NCBI GenBank assembly: GCA_003460745.1 | Contig: QTVU01000076.1 | Span: 1-8,301, forward strand | DNA from: Firmicutes bacterium AM55-24TS | GTDB lineage: Bacteria; Bacillota; Clostridia; UBA1381 | DNA length: 8,301 bases | Direction: 5' to 3' | Position numbers and translations under genes: made by a program | Shown: positions 1-7,516 of the stretch, piece by piece | How positions within the stretch are numbered: the first letter of the stretch is position 1 | Layout: every line of letters begins with the position of its first letter | The notes under the pieces: generated by a model | The model's database searches: none | What the model was told of the DNA's origin: nothing | The model's input: the letters and a program-made list of their open reading frames with translations, nothing else

Positions 1-58
1 AGTTCTATTTATTTGCTTTATGATTAAAAAACGAATAACCCCTGTAAGGGACGGAAAC

Positions 59-97
59 TGTGACAAATACCACATTGCCTTCTCTAAATCTTGTAGA
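59..97 (+). other. Spacer antisense to a DUF3310-like phage coding sequence
   Basis: The reverse complement of this spacer has an open frame (codons from base 96 down to 61) translating as LQDLEKAMWYLS. The core DLEKAMWYL resembles the C-terminal signature DLxKAxWYL of the phage protein family DUF3310, as I recall it. The crRNA from this array would carry the + strand and so would be antisense to such a phage mRNA, the orientation type III RNA targeting needs. The translation is read directly from the sequence; the family match is from memory on about twelve residues, and no protospacer has been identified. Confidence 0.55.
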
Positions 98-169
98 TTA
101 AAAAATGAATAACCCCTGTAAGGGACGGAAACGTTACAGATTTTTATTAAATTATATATTGTCGGGACA

Positions 170-204
170 TTAAAAAACGAATAACCCCTGTAAGGGACGA
201 CAAG
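170..204 (+). repeat. Degenerate terminal CRISPR repeat of array 1
   Basis: The first 30 bases match the repeat exactly (with C at position 9). The last five do not, so the 8-nt tag region reads ACGACAAG rather than ACGGAAAC. Decay of the repeat farthest from the leader is common because it is never copied during spacer uptake. The CCCT/AGGG hairpin is intact, so Cas6 could still cut here and trim the last crRNA. No spacer follows; a terminator begins 14 bases later. Confidence 0.9.
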
Positions 205-217
205 GCAATTTCACAAA

Positions 218-252
218 TACCTTGAACGAATTTGCGTTCAAGGTAATTTTTT
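218..252 (+). terminator. Rho-independent terminator after array 1
   Basis: TACCTTGAACG (218-228) pairs perfectly with CGTTCAAGGTA (235-245) across a 6-nt loop, AATTTG. Six T residues follow at 247-252. This 11-bp stem plus T-tract is a classic intrinsic terminator on the + strand. It sits 14 bases after the last repeat, so it should end pre-crRNA 1 and insulate the cas operon from array transcription. On the - strand the stem is followed only by TTTGTG, so one-way action is more likely. Confidence 0.88.
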
Positions 253-284
253 ATAAAAAATTAGAAATAAAATGCAGAAAAATG

Positions 285-313
285 TTTAAAAGTAGAAAAA
301 AGTGGTATATATA
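285..313 (+). promoter_or_regulatory. Candidate sigma-A promoter of the cas operon
   Basis: TTTAAA (285-290) and TATATA (308-313) are separated by 17 bp. Each resembles the -35 and -10 consensus, though neither is perfect. An alternative -10, TATATA at 306-311, would carry an upstream TG at 303-304 (extended -10). Transcription would start around 320, leaving a leader of about 40 nt before cas6. The gap is so AT-rich that matches arise by chance, but this is the only gap before the operon and a terminator lies just upstream, so a promoter is expected here. Confidence 0.5.
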
Positions 314-359
314 AAATGGTGATTAAATTTACAAACAGTAAAAGGGTACGGTGAAATGA

Positions 360-1115
360 ATGTTATCAAAGTTTGAAATAACCTTAAAAGACAGCGAAAA
401 TGACATAAACAGAAATATGGGGTCACTTTTTCACGGTGCGTTAATGGAAATGGTAAGCAGAGATTACGGCGATTATTTACACGAAAATCATTTAAAACCG
501 TTTTCACAAAGCATATTTAAACGTGACGATGAATTTAAGTGGATTGTAAATTGCTTGGACAGGGAGAGCAGTGAGATATTTAACGATATTCTGATGAATC
601 GGCTTGACAAAGTGGAGATTAAAAATAAAAACAAGACATATGAAGTTATATCGAAAAATATGCAGACCATAACGTACAAAAATTTGATAGACAGTACATA
701 TTTCTCGGACAGTGCAAGAATATTTAAGGTGAATTTTTTATCACCCACAAGTTTCAAAATTGATGAAAAATATACATTGTTCCCAAACATTGAGGCGATA
801 TATAAGAATTTAATCAGAAAATTCGATTCGTTTTCGACCGAGTTCAGTATATATGATGAAGATATGTTAGAAAGTCTTATAGATAGTACGGAAATTATCG
901 GTTACAATTTAAGAAGCACGGTATATCATTTGGAGTCAATAAAAATTCCGTCATATATCGGAAATATTTGTATCAAAATACACGGCACACAGCAAATGAC
1001 GCAAATAGTTAAGCTGTTACTGACATTTGCGGAGTATTCGGGAACAGGAATAAAAACCGCCTTGGGAATGGGTGCGGTTAAGACAGATGAGGTGAGAAAA
1101 ATTGCAAAAAAGTAA
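360..1115 (+). CDS. cas6: CRISPR endoribonuclease Cas6
   Basis: Cas6 cuts the long array transcript inside each repeat to release crRNA precursors. The 251-aa length fits the family (two ferredoxin-like RAMP folds). The C-terminal glycine-rich loop is clear at residues 226-241 (YSGTGIKTALGMGAVK), a hallmark of Cas6. His25, in the N-terminal motif SLFHGALME, is the likely general-acid/base histidine. The ATG at 360 follows GGTGA (350-354) with 5-nt spacing; another ATG at 356 opens a frame of only six codons. It is first in the operon, whereas many III-A loci place cas6 last, and it overlaps cas10 by 14 bp, implying coupled translation. Its substrates should be both flanking arrays, which share a repeat. 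The assignment as Cas6 is firm; the catalytic residue is inferred from family knowledge. Confidence 0.93.
   Translation: MLSKFEITLKDSENDINRNMGSLFHGALMEMVSRDYGDYLHENHLKPFSQSIFKRDDEFKWIVNCLDRESSEIFNDILMNRLDKVEIKNKNKTYEVISKNMQTITYKNLIDSTYFSDSARIFKVNFLSPTSFKIDEKYTLFPNIEAIYKNLIRKFDSFSTEFSIYDEDMLESLIDSTEIIGYNLRSTVYHLESIKIPSYIGNICIKIHGTQQMTQIVKLLLTFAEYSGTGIKTALGMGAVKTDEVRKIAKK
1089..1096 (+). promoter_or_regulatory. Shine-Dalgarno that fixes the TTG start of cas10
   Basis: GAGGTGAG lies inside the 3' end of cas6, five bases before the TTG at 1102. No ATG or GTG in the cas10 frame fits this site. It supports TTG as the true start and translational coupling between cas6 and cas10, which may also hold down the level of the large subunit. 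Confidence 0.8.
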
Positions 1116-3372
1116 ATTGAAAGTTATCGCAGGCGCTTTATTACACGATATAGGAAAACCGGCATATCGCGGAGATAAAAGTAAAAATCACAGTATTTCG
1201 GGATATGAATTTTTGAAGGATACCGTCGGAATAAAAGATACGGAAATTTTGGAACAAGTAAAGTATCATCACAAGAATATGATACAAAATTCTTCGATTG
1301 CCGATAATTCTCTTGCTTATATAACATACATTGCGGACAATATTGCGTCGGGTGCGGACAGAAGAAAAGTGGACGAAAATCAAGGCTTTGATATGGATAT
1401 GCAGTTGGAATCCGTATTCAATATTTTGAACGGAAACAATCAGCATTACAAATACAAACCGCAAACTATGGAAAACGGAATTAATTATCCGATTGAAAAT
1501 GAAATATCTTTTTCAAAAGAGATATATAAGAAAATATGTGATGATATTGCAGACTGTTTAAAGGGGATAGATGAAAATAATTCGGAATATATAAATTCAT
1601 TGCTTGAAGTGATGGAGGCGGATTGTTCGTTTGTTCCGTCATCAACGAGTAAAAACGAAATCGCAGATATTTCATTATACGACCATTGCAAAATCACCGC
1701 GGCAGTCGGCAGCTGTATTATAGATTATTTGGAACAAGAGGGTATAACAAATTATAAAGATGAGTTATACAACAACAGCAAACAGTTTTATTCTAAAAAA
1801 GCGTTTTTGATGTATTCGTTTGATATATCGGGTATTCAGGATTTTATTTACACGATAAGTGCAAAGGGGTCTTTGAAATTATTGCGTTCAAGGTCTTTTT
1901 ATCTTGAAATGTTATGCGAACATTTGATTGATACGATTTTAAAACGACTTGAATATTCAAGAGCAAATCTGATATATTCGGGCGGCGGTCACGGATATGT
2001 TTTGCTTGCAAATACAAGTAAAAATAAATCTGCTTTAGATGAAATTAACAACGAAATAAATCATTGGTTTATCGATAATTTTAAAACAGCTTTGTATGTT
2101 GCAGACGCATATACAGAATGCAGTGCAGATGATTTAATGAACAGTAACGGTACATATGAAGATATTTTCCGAAATGTGTCTAAAATTTTATCGGACAAAA
2201 AGGGAAACAGATACACAGCCGAGCAGATTTTGACTATGAACAATAATCATCATCAAGACGGTGAAAGAGAGTGCAGAATATGCAAGCGTTCCGATACCTA
2301 TATTGAAAATGATGTTTGCGGAATGTGTCAGAAACTTATTGATATGTCTGATGATATTTTGGAAAAGGATTTCTTTGTTGTTTTAAACACCGACAGCGGT
2401 TTGCCGTTGCCGTTCGGACAATCTCTTATTGCAACAAGTGCGGATACGTTAAAAACAAAGTGGATAACAGATGAATTATACGAACGCAGTTACAGCAAAA
2501 ATAAGATGTATACAGGACGTAATTTATCAACGAAATTATGGGTAGGTGACTATCATACAGATAAGGAATTTAAGAAACTTGCTCAAAAGTCGGAGGGCAT
2601 TGAACGAGTAGGTATAATCAGAGGCGACGTGGATAATTTGGGTAAAGCATTTGTAAGCGGTTTTGATAAAGAACGTGTATCATTGTCAAGAACTGCAGTG
2701 TTTTCACGAAAACTATCAATATTCTTCAAGAAACACATCAATAAATTGTTAGAAGAAAATGATATAAACGGTCTGATTGTATATTCGGGCGGTGACGATA
2801 TATTCCTTGTTTGTGCATGGTCGGACGCTATTAAGGCGGCAATGATTTTGAATGAGGCATTGCATAAATTCACGCAAAATACGCTTACAATTTCGGTAGG
2901 TATCGGAATATACAATCCGTCATACCCCGTTGCGTCAATGGCGTATGAAAGCGGTGACCTTGAAAGTAAATCAAAGTCAAGCGGCAGAAATAAAATAACA
3001 CTTCTCAGTGTAAATAACACAGAGAATGAAAAGTATACATTTGAATGGGATGAACTTAAAAATAAAGTTATCGGTGAAAAGAAAAAATGTCTTGAGGAGT
3101 ATTTCGTCGATCAAGCGGAGCATGGTAAAAATTTATTGTACAATTTACTGAATTATTTGAGAAATACAACCGACAAAATAAATATTGCACGGTATGCATA
3201 TTTGTTGGCAAGGATAGAGCCTGAACGTGACGCTGATGAACGTATAAAAGAAAAATATAAAGCATTTTCAAGACAAATGTATAATTGGGCGATAAATAAA
3301 GAAGACAGATTACAGCTTATTATGGCAATTTATCTGTATGTATATGAAACGAGAGAGAAAAGTGAGGAGTGA
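1102..3372 (+). CDS. cas10: Type III-A large subunit Cas10/Csm1 (HD nuclease and cyclic oligoadenylate synthase)
   Basis: This is the signature subunit of the Csm complex; 756 aa is usual for Csm1. From the N-terminus: an HD domain (His15-Asp16 in ALLHDIGK, His56-His57, and the IADNIASGADRR motif at 77-88), expected to cut single-stranded DNA; a first Palm domain (DISGIQDFIY at 241-250, LRSRSFYLE at 261-269, GGGHG at 294-298); a zinc ribbon (Cys391, Cys394, Cys406, Cys409); a second Palm domain with GDVDNLG (508-514) and the catalytic GGDD at 563-566; and a helical C-terminal domain. All catalytic motifs are intact, so target RNA binding should trigger both DNA cleavage and synthesis of cyclic oligoadenylate from ATP. 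It starts with TTG, supported by a strong Shine-Dalgarno. The csm2 Shine-Dalgarno overlaps its stop codon. Confidence 0.97.
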   Translation: MQKSKLKVIAGALLHDIGKPAYRGDKSKNHSISGYEFLKDTVGIKDTEILEQVKYHHKNMIQNSSIADNSLAYITYIADNIASGADRRKVDENQGFDMDMQLESVFNILNGNNQHYKYKPQTMENGINYPIENEISFSKEIYKKICDDIADCLKGIDENNSEYINSLLEVMEADCSFVPSSTSKNEIADISLYDHCKITAAVGSCIIDYLEQEGITNYKDELYNNSKQFYSKKAFLMYSFDISGIQDFIYTISAKGSLKLLRSRSFYLEMLCEHLIDTILKRLEYSRANLIYSGGGHGYVLLANTSKNKSALDEINNEINHWFIDNFKTALYVADAYTECSADDLMNSNGTYEDIFRNVSKILSDKKGNRYTAEQILTMNNNHHQDGERECRICKRSDTYIENDVCGMCQKLIDMSDDILEKDFFVVLNTDSGLPLPFGQSLIATSADTLKTKWITDELYERSYSKNKMYTGRNLSTKLWVGDYHTDKEFKKLAQKSEGIERVGIIRGDVDNLGKAFVSGFDKERVSLSRTAVFSRKLSIFFKKHINKLLEENDINGLIVYSGGDDIFLVCAWSDAIKAAMILNEALHKFTQNTLTISVGIGIYNPSYPVASMAYESGDLESKSKSSGRNKITLLSVNNTENEKYTFEWDELKNKVIGEKKKCLEEYFVDQAEHGKNLLYNLLNYLRNTTDKINIARYAYLLARIEPERDADERIKEKYKAFSRQMYNWAINKEDRLQLIMAIYLYVYETREKSEE

Positions 3373-3378
3373 TAGATA

Positions 3379-3750
3379 ATGGGATATGTAGAAGATGCGG
3401 AAAAGGTATTTAAAGACTGGTATTCGACAAGAGATAAAAAAATAACAACTTCAAAAATAAGAGGATTATTATCCGGAATGTCTGATATATATAATGATGT
3501 TGTCAGAGTGGAAGGCGAGGAGTTGCCTCAAGATATTGTTGACCGTATTCAGTATTTGAAAGTACAGTTTGTATATGAATATGGCAGAGATGATAAAAAA
3601 GACGGATCGGTAAGAAGATTTATAAATGAATCCAAAATTCTAAATAAAATAGACCAAATCGGAACGAGTAAGAAGAAATTTATTGAGATGGAACGATATA
3701 TGGAAGCATTGGTGGCTTATCACAGATTTTACGGCGGAAAGGATGAATAA
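3379..3750 (+). CDS. csm2: Type III-A small subunit Csm2
   Basis: Csm2 is the small helical subunit that forms the inner filament along the crRNA-target duplex, beside the Csm3 backbone. Its presence marks the locus as III-A. The protein is 123 aa, typical of the family, with characteristic stretches TTSKIRGLLSGMSDIYND in the N-terminal half and DRIQYLKVQFVYEYGRD in the middle, followed by VRRFINES and a helical tail. The ATG at 3379 follows GAGGAG (3364-3369) with 9-nt spacing, and that site overlaps the cas10 stop, implying coupling. Only 6 bp separate it from cas10 and 2 bp from csm3. No enzymatic activity is expected. Confidence 0.93.
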   Translation: MGYVEDAEKVFKDWYSTRDKKITTSKIRGLLSGMSDIYNDVVRVEGEELPQDIVDRIQYLKVQFVYEYGRDDKKDGSVRRFINESKILNKIDQIGTSKKKFIEMERYMEALVAYHRFYGGKDE

Positions 3751-3752
3751 AA

Positions 3753-4427
3753 ATGATTAGTAAAATAGAAATAACATCAGAATTAGAAGTGTTGACAGGT
3801 ATGCACATCGGCGGTACAAATGAATTTGCCGCAATCGGTGCAATAGATTCGCCTGTTGTTCGTGACGTAATAAGCCGTTTGCCGATGATTCCGGGTTCTA
3901 CATTGAAAGGTAAAATGAGAACTCTTATGTCGCGTCAGTACAGCGAAAATTATATGCCGGTAGAAGTTAAGAATGATCCCGAGATTGTACAGAGATTATT
4001 CGGTTCGGCGGATAAAAAAGAATACAGAAATGCGAGATTACAATTTTCGGACAGTCTTTTAAGTAACATCGATGAAGTAAAGAGCAGAGGTGTCAGCAGA
4101 CCGACTGAAGTTAAGTTTGAAAATACAATCAAGCGTTTGACGTCTGAAGCAAATCCAAGACAAATCGAAAGAGTTATTCCGGGGTGCAAATTCAATATTT
4201 CGATTATCTATAATATTAACAGTGACGCACAGCTTAATGAAATGCAGATTGAGGAAGATTTCAAGGCAATTAAAAACGGTTTAAAATTGCTTGAATATGA
4301 TTATATAGGCGGTCACGGTACAAGAGGATACGGAAAAATTAAATTTAATAATGTTGAAGTAAACAATGTTTTCGGTGATGTGGCTGACGATGTGATGGAT
4401 AAGTGCAAGGGGATTTTGGAGGAATAG
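3753..4427 (+). CDS. csm3: Type III-A backbone RNase Csm3
   Basis: Csm3 is the repeated backbone subunit of the complex (RAMP fold); it binds crRNA and cuts target RNA at 6-nt intervals. The protein is 224 aa, close to the family norm. The N-terminus carries LTGMHIGG (14-21) and then AIDSPVVRD, in which Asp32 sits where the catalytic aspartate of Staphylococcus epidermidis Csm3 (Asp32) lies. PMIPGSTLKGKMRTL follows (the conserved P-GSSLKG region), and the C-terminal glycine-rich loop is IGGHGTRGYG. The enzyme therefore looks active. AAAGGA (3738-3743) lies 9 nt before the ATG. Several copies per complex are expected from one gene; how the excess over neighbours is achieved is not visible here. 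Confidence 0.95.
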   Translation: MISKIEITSELEVLTGMHIGGTNEFAAIGAIDSPVVRDVISRLPMIPGSTLKGKMRTLMSRQYSENYMPVEVKNDPEIVQRLFGSADKKEYRNARLQFSDSLLSNIDEVKSRGVSRPTEVKFENTIKRLTSEANPRQIERVIPGCKFNISIIYNINSDAQLNEMQIEEDFKAIKNGLKLLEYDYIGGHGTRGYGKIKFNNVEVNNVFGDVADDVMDKCKGILEE

Positions 4428-4430
4428 TAT

Positions 4431-5357
4431 ATGAGGTACACAATTTATAAATTGTCGTTCCCCAACGGTATACATATCGGAACAGGAAATTTATCAAGTA
4501 CGGAAAAAGTTATTCATTCCGATACTCTGTTTTCGGCTATGTGCATTGAGGCGCTTAATATGGGCGGAGAAGAAGAACTTAACCGGTTTGTGCAAATGGC
4601 TAAGGATAATCAATTAAGAATTTCGGACGCAATGCCGTATATCGGAGATACAATGTATTTGCCGAAACCGATGATAAGGATTGAGGGAACGGACAAGGAT
4701 TCGGCATTGAAAAAAGAATTTAAAAAACTTGCATATATTCCTGTTCAGTATATGGAAACATACCTTTCCGGAAATGCCGAACCGACAAGCTTAAATAATG
4801 ATTTTTCAAGTTTCGGAGAAGATACTCTTTATCAAAAGGTTGCATTGAAGAATAATGATGAGGACAATGACTTGTATTCCGTAAGAGTGTATAAGTTTAA
4901 TGAAAATTGCGGGTTGTATGTTGTTTTTGCAACAGAAACAGAGGACGCAGAAGATTTGATTTTTGATATAATGGATTCGTTGCAGTATTCTGGGATAGGC
5001 GGTAAAAGAACAGCGGGATACGGTCGGTTTGAATGCAGAATAGCAGATATTCCGTCAAGTCTGGAAAAAATGCTTGAAGCTGATAACTGCGAGAATTATA
5101 TGACTATATCAATGTGTATGCCGTCTGATGACGAACTTAGCAGTGTGCTTGACGGTGCGGTGTATAAACTGACAAAACGCGGCGGATTTGTGCAGTCAAG
5201 CACATATTCCGATACACAACTGAAAAAACGTGATTTTTATATGTTTGCGTCTGGGGCGGTTTTTAAAAAGAAATTTGACGGTGATGTGTTTGATGTGGCA
5301 ATATTAAAAGCACATCCGATATATAAATACGGTAAACCGATTTTGTTGGGATTATAG
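4431..5357 (+). CDS. csm4: Type III-A subunit Csm4 (crRNA 5' tag-binding)
   Basis: Csm4 is the Cas5-like RAMP subunit that caps the complex at the crRNA 5' tag and contacts Cas10. At 308 aa it matches the family. Diagnostic segments are FPNGIHIGTGNLSSTEKVIHSDTLFSA near the N-terminus (split here as HIGTG and IHSDTLFSAM), the glycine-rich loop SGIGGKRTAGYGRFE at 187-201, and a C-terminal HPIYKYGKPILLGL like that of other Csm4 proteins. A textbook Shine-Dalgarno, GGAGGA (4418-4423), lies 7 nt before the ATG and just before the csm3 stop. No nuclease activity is expected. Confidence 0.94.
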   Translation: MRYTIYKLSFPNGIHIGTGNLSSTEKVIHSDTLFSAMCIEALNMGGEEELNRFVQMAKDNQLRISDAMPYIGDTMYLPKPMIRIEGTDKDSALKKEFKKLAYIPVQYMETYLSGNAEPTSLNNDFSSFGEDTLYQKVALKNNDEDNDLYSVRVYKFNENCGLYVVFATETEDAEDLIFDIMDSLQYSGIGGKRTAGYGRFECRIADIPSSLEKMLEADNCENYMTISMCMPSDDELSSVLDGAVYKLTKRGGFVQSSTYSDTQLKKRDFYMFASGAVFKKKFDGDVFDVAILKAHPIYKYGKPILLGL

Positions 5358-5367
5358 GAGAGGAAAA

Positions 5368-6459
5368 ATGGAAAGTTATTTAAAACATTATAAAATGAAA
5401 CTCAAAACTTTAGCACCTCTTTATATAGGCTCGGGTAAAGAGGTTACAAAGAAACAATACATATTTGCAAATAATAAGATATATGTGATTGATGTACCGA
5501 AATTCTTGAAATTTATCGCGGATAAAAATTTGACGGACAAGTATATGACTTTTTTGCAAAATGATGATCCGAGAATTAAACTTAAGGATTTTCTTGAAAA
5601 ACACGGCATACGAAATTATGATGATATTACGGCTTATGTATTAAAGGGTGTAGAAAATATTGATGATAAACGTAGTTTGAAAAATGTGTCGTTGTGCGTT
5701 AAAAATGCGTATAACGAACCGTATATTCCGGGCAGCAGTATCAAAGGTATGCTCAGAACGGTGATTTTGTGGAATATGATTTATGATACACCGGAAAATA
5801 GCAGAAAACTGCAAGAAATAAAAAAAGACGCAAAGCACGAGGCGAAAACGTCGGACGGAAGAAGTATCAAAAGAAATTTAGGGAGAATATCGGATATTTT
5901 GGAAAAGAATTATTTGACTAAAAATATCGAAGAAAAAGACGTAAGTATAATGCGTGGATTGATTGTCGGGGACAGTAAACCTGTTTCGCTTGACAATATT
6001 GTGCTGTGTCAAAAAATCGATGTAAGTCCGAACGGAAAAGAAAAGACAATAAATACAATGCGTGAGTGCATACGCCCAAATGTTGATATTGAATTTGATT
6101 TGACAATCGACAGCAGTGTACTTGGATTTGACATTGAAACACTGTTAAAATATATAGAAAATTATTCAAATTATTATTATCGGCTGATGATGTGTCAGTT
6201 TAAAAATGTTGAAGAAATTGATAATTCTATGTTTTTAGGCGGCGGAGCAGGGTATTTTTCAAAAACGGTGTCTTATATTCTTTTTTACGAAGAAAAAGAG
6301 TATGACGGCATTGATTTTACCCGTGATTTGTTGAAAAAGACAACTCCGTATAAACACAAACACGAAAAAGACAGAGATATTTCACCGCATATGCAAAAGT
6401 GCACAAGATGTAACGGTAAAATGTATGAAATGGGGAAGTGCCGGATTGAATTGGCATAG
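5368..6459 (+). CDS. csm5: Type III-A subunit Csm5 (crRNA 3'-end cap)
   Basis: Csm5 is the RAMP subunit at the 3' end of the crRNA; in studied systems it also helps recruit host nucleases that trim crRNAs. The protein is 363 aa, usual for the family. Recognisable parts are LKTLAPLYIGSGKE near the N-terminus, YIPGSSIKGMLRT in the middle (the PGSSIKG motif), the loop FLGGGAGY at 289-296, and a C-terminal ISPHMQKCTRCNG...YEMGKC that fits the family's SPxTxK...MGxC ending. The tail holds Cys345, Cys348 and Cys358 next to several histidines; zinc binding is possible but unproven. GGAGAGG (5357-5363) precedes the ATG. A csm6 gene often follows csm5, but here cas1 does, 30 bp later. Confidence 0.94.
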   Translation: MESYLKHYKMKLKTLAPLYIGSGKEVTKKQYIFANNKIYVIDVPKFLKFIADKNLTDKYMTFLQNDDPRIKLKDFLEKHGIRNYDDITAYVLKGVENIDDKRSLKNVSLCVKNAYNEPYIPGSSIKGMLRTVILWNMIYDTPENSRKLQEIKKDAKHEAKTSDGRSIKRNLGRISDILEKNYLTKNIEEKDVSIMRGLIVGDSKPVSLDNIVLCQKIDVSPNGKEKTINTMRECIRPNVDIEFDLTIDSSVLGFDIETLLKYIENYSNYYYRLMMCQFKNVEEIDNSMFLGGGAGYFSKTVSYILFYEEKEYDGIDFTRDLLKKTTPYKHKHEKDRDISPHMQKCTRCNGKMYEMGKCRIELA

Positions 6460-6489
6460 ACTTTTCTGTGATGCCGGAAAGGAACAATT

Positions 6490-7491
6490 ATGAGTTATAT
6501 ATACATTAATGAACAAGGTTCGGAAATTACCGTAGATGGTGGTCGGTGTGTTGTAACAAAACCTGACGGTATGCGTAGAATTATACCGATTGAAACAATA
6601 GAATATGTTTCATTATTTGGAAATATAAAAATAACCGTTCCGGCAATGCAGATGTTTATGAAGAACAAAATACCGGTTACATTGTATTCAAAAACAGGCA
6701 ATTATTTCGGCAGAATAATGTCGAATGAAAACTGTAATATAATCCGTCAGAGAAAGCAATTTAAACTGAGCGGAGAAACGGAATTCAGTTTGGAATTATC
6801 TAAGCGAATAATAAATGCGAAAGTACATAATCAAAGAGTGGTTTTAATGAGATATGCACCGACAGAGAAAAAAGAAGAAGTGCGACATATAATAGAGCAA
6901 ATGAAACTTGCCGTAAAAAATATAGATAAATGTACTTCCGTTTCGCAGATTATGGGATATGAAGGTATAGCTGCACGTCATTATTTTATGGGATTGTCAA
7001 AATGTATCCTTCCTGAATTTAAGTTTTGCGGTCGTAGCAGACGACCGCCTAAAGATGAATTTAATTCGATGATTAGTTTGGGATATGCAATGCTGATGAA
7101 CGAAATATACGGTGCTGTTGAGGGTAAAGGTTTAAATGTGTACGCAGGATTTTTACATCAAGACAGGGAAAGACATCCGACAGTGGCAAGCGATATGATG
7201 GAAGAATGGCGAAGCGTCCTTATAGATTCAATGGTTATGAGCCTTATAAACGGGTATGAAGTTGAAAAGAGCGGCTTTAGGAGAGAAGAAAACGGTGTAT
7301 TTCTTGATGATAAAACATTTAAAATATTTTTGAAGAAATATGAAACAAAACTAAGAACAAGTACCGGATATTTGAATTATGGAGATGAGAAAGTAAGTTT
7401 CAGAAAAGCCTTGTGGTTACAAGCCTCTAAGCTTGCCAAAGCCATAGATGAAGAAGATTGCACATTGTATGAACCTATCTATATAAGATAG
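6490..7491 (+). CDS. cas1: Cas1 integrase
   Basis: Cas1 with Cas2 inserts new spacers at the leader-repeat junction. The protein is 333 aa, typical. An N-terminal beta-rich domain (about 1-75, including VSLFGNIKITVPA) is followed by the helical catalytic domain. The expected metal-binding residues are Glu158 (MGYEGIAARHYF), His223 (AGFLHQDRE) and Asp235, with Glu238/Glu239 in ASDMMEEWR; their spacing of 65 and 12-16 fits the family's E-H-D set. AAAGGA (6478-6483) lies 6 nt before the ATG. It is cotranscribed behind csm5 and 25 bp ahead of cas2. Its presence next to two arrays suggests the locus acquires its own spacers. There is no fused reverse transcriptase, so acquisition should be from DNA. 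Confidence 0.96.
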   Translation: MSYIYINEQGSEITVDGGRCVVTKPDGMRRIIPIETIEYVSLFGNIKITVPAMQMFMKNKIPVTLYSKTGNYFGRIMSNENCNIIRQRKQFKLSGETEFSLELSKRIINAKVHNQRVVLMRYAPTEKKEEVRHIIEQMKLAVKNIDKCTSVSQIMGYEGIAARHYFMGLSKCILPEFKFCGRSRRPPKDEFNSMISLGYAMLMNEIYGAVEGKGLNVYAGFLHQDRERHPTVASDMMEEWRSVLIDSMVMSLINGYEVEKSGFRREENGVFLDDKTFKIFLKKYETKLRTSTGYLNYGDEKVSFRKALWLQASKLAKAIDEEDCTLYEPIYIR

Positions 7492-7516
7492 ATATTTATA
7501 TAGGAGTGATGAATTT

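Larger units (their letters stand above)
1..204 (+). CRISPR. CRISPR array 1, distal (trailer) end, 3 repeats
   Basis: Three copies of a 35-bp repeat are visible at 24-58, 98-132 and 170-204. They begin TTAAAAAA(C/T)GAATAA and the first two end in ACGGAAAC. The full spacers are 59-97 (39 bp) and 133-169 (37 bp); bases 1-23 are the end of a further spacer, so the array continues to the left. The base before each repeat is A in all three, so the unit could be 36 bp. The GAAAC end on the + strand and the degenerate last repeat mean transcription runs left to right, toward the cas genes, with the leader outside the window. The third copy matches through base 199 and then reads ACAAG instead of GAAAC, as terminal repeats often do. 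Ninth-position bases are C, T, C in order. Confidence 0.97.

Noticed and set aside
224..239. LexA-like operator GAAC-N8-GTTC before the cas operon
   Set aside because: Bacillota LexA sites have a 4-bp spacer; the arms belong to the terminator stem with its T-tract.
286..507. 73-codon - strand frame over the cas6 promoter and start
   Set aside because: Low-complexity translation rich in F, L and T from AT-rich DNA, without a ribosome site or family resemblance.
2583..3020. 145-codon open frame on the - strand inside cas10
   Set aside because: It is a shadow of the cas10 Palm region: no ribosome site, no recognisable protein, and the + strand frame carries all the family motifs. The same holds for the other - strand frames.
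7475..7491. CTATCT/AGATAG hairpin at the end of cas1 as a terminator
   Set aside because: Six mostly A-T pairs with no T-run after it, and cas2 follows with its own ribosome site.
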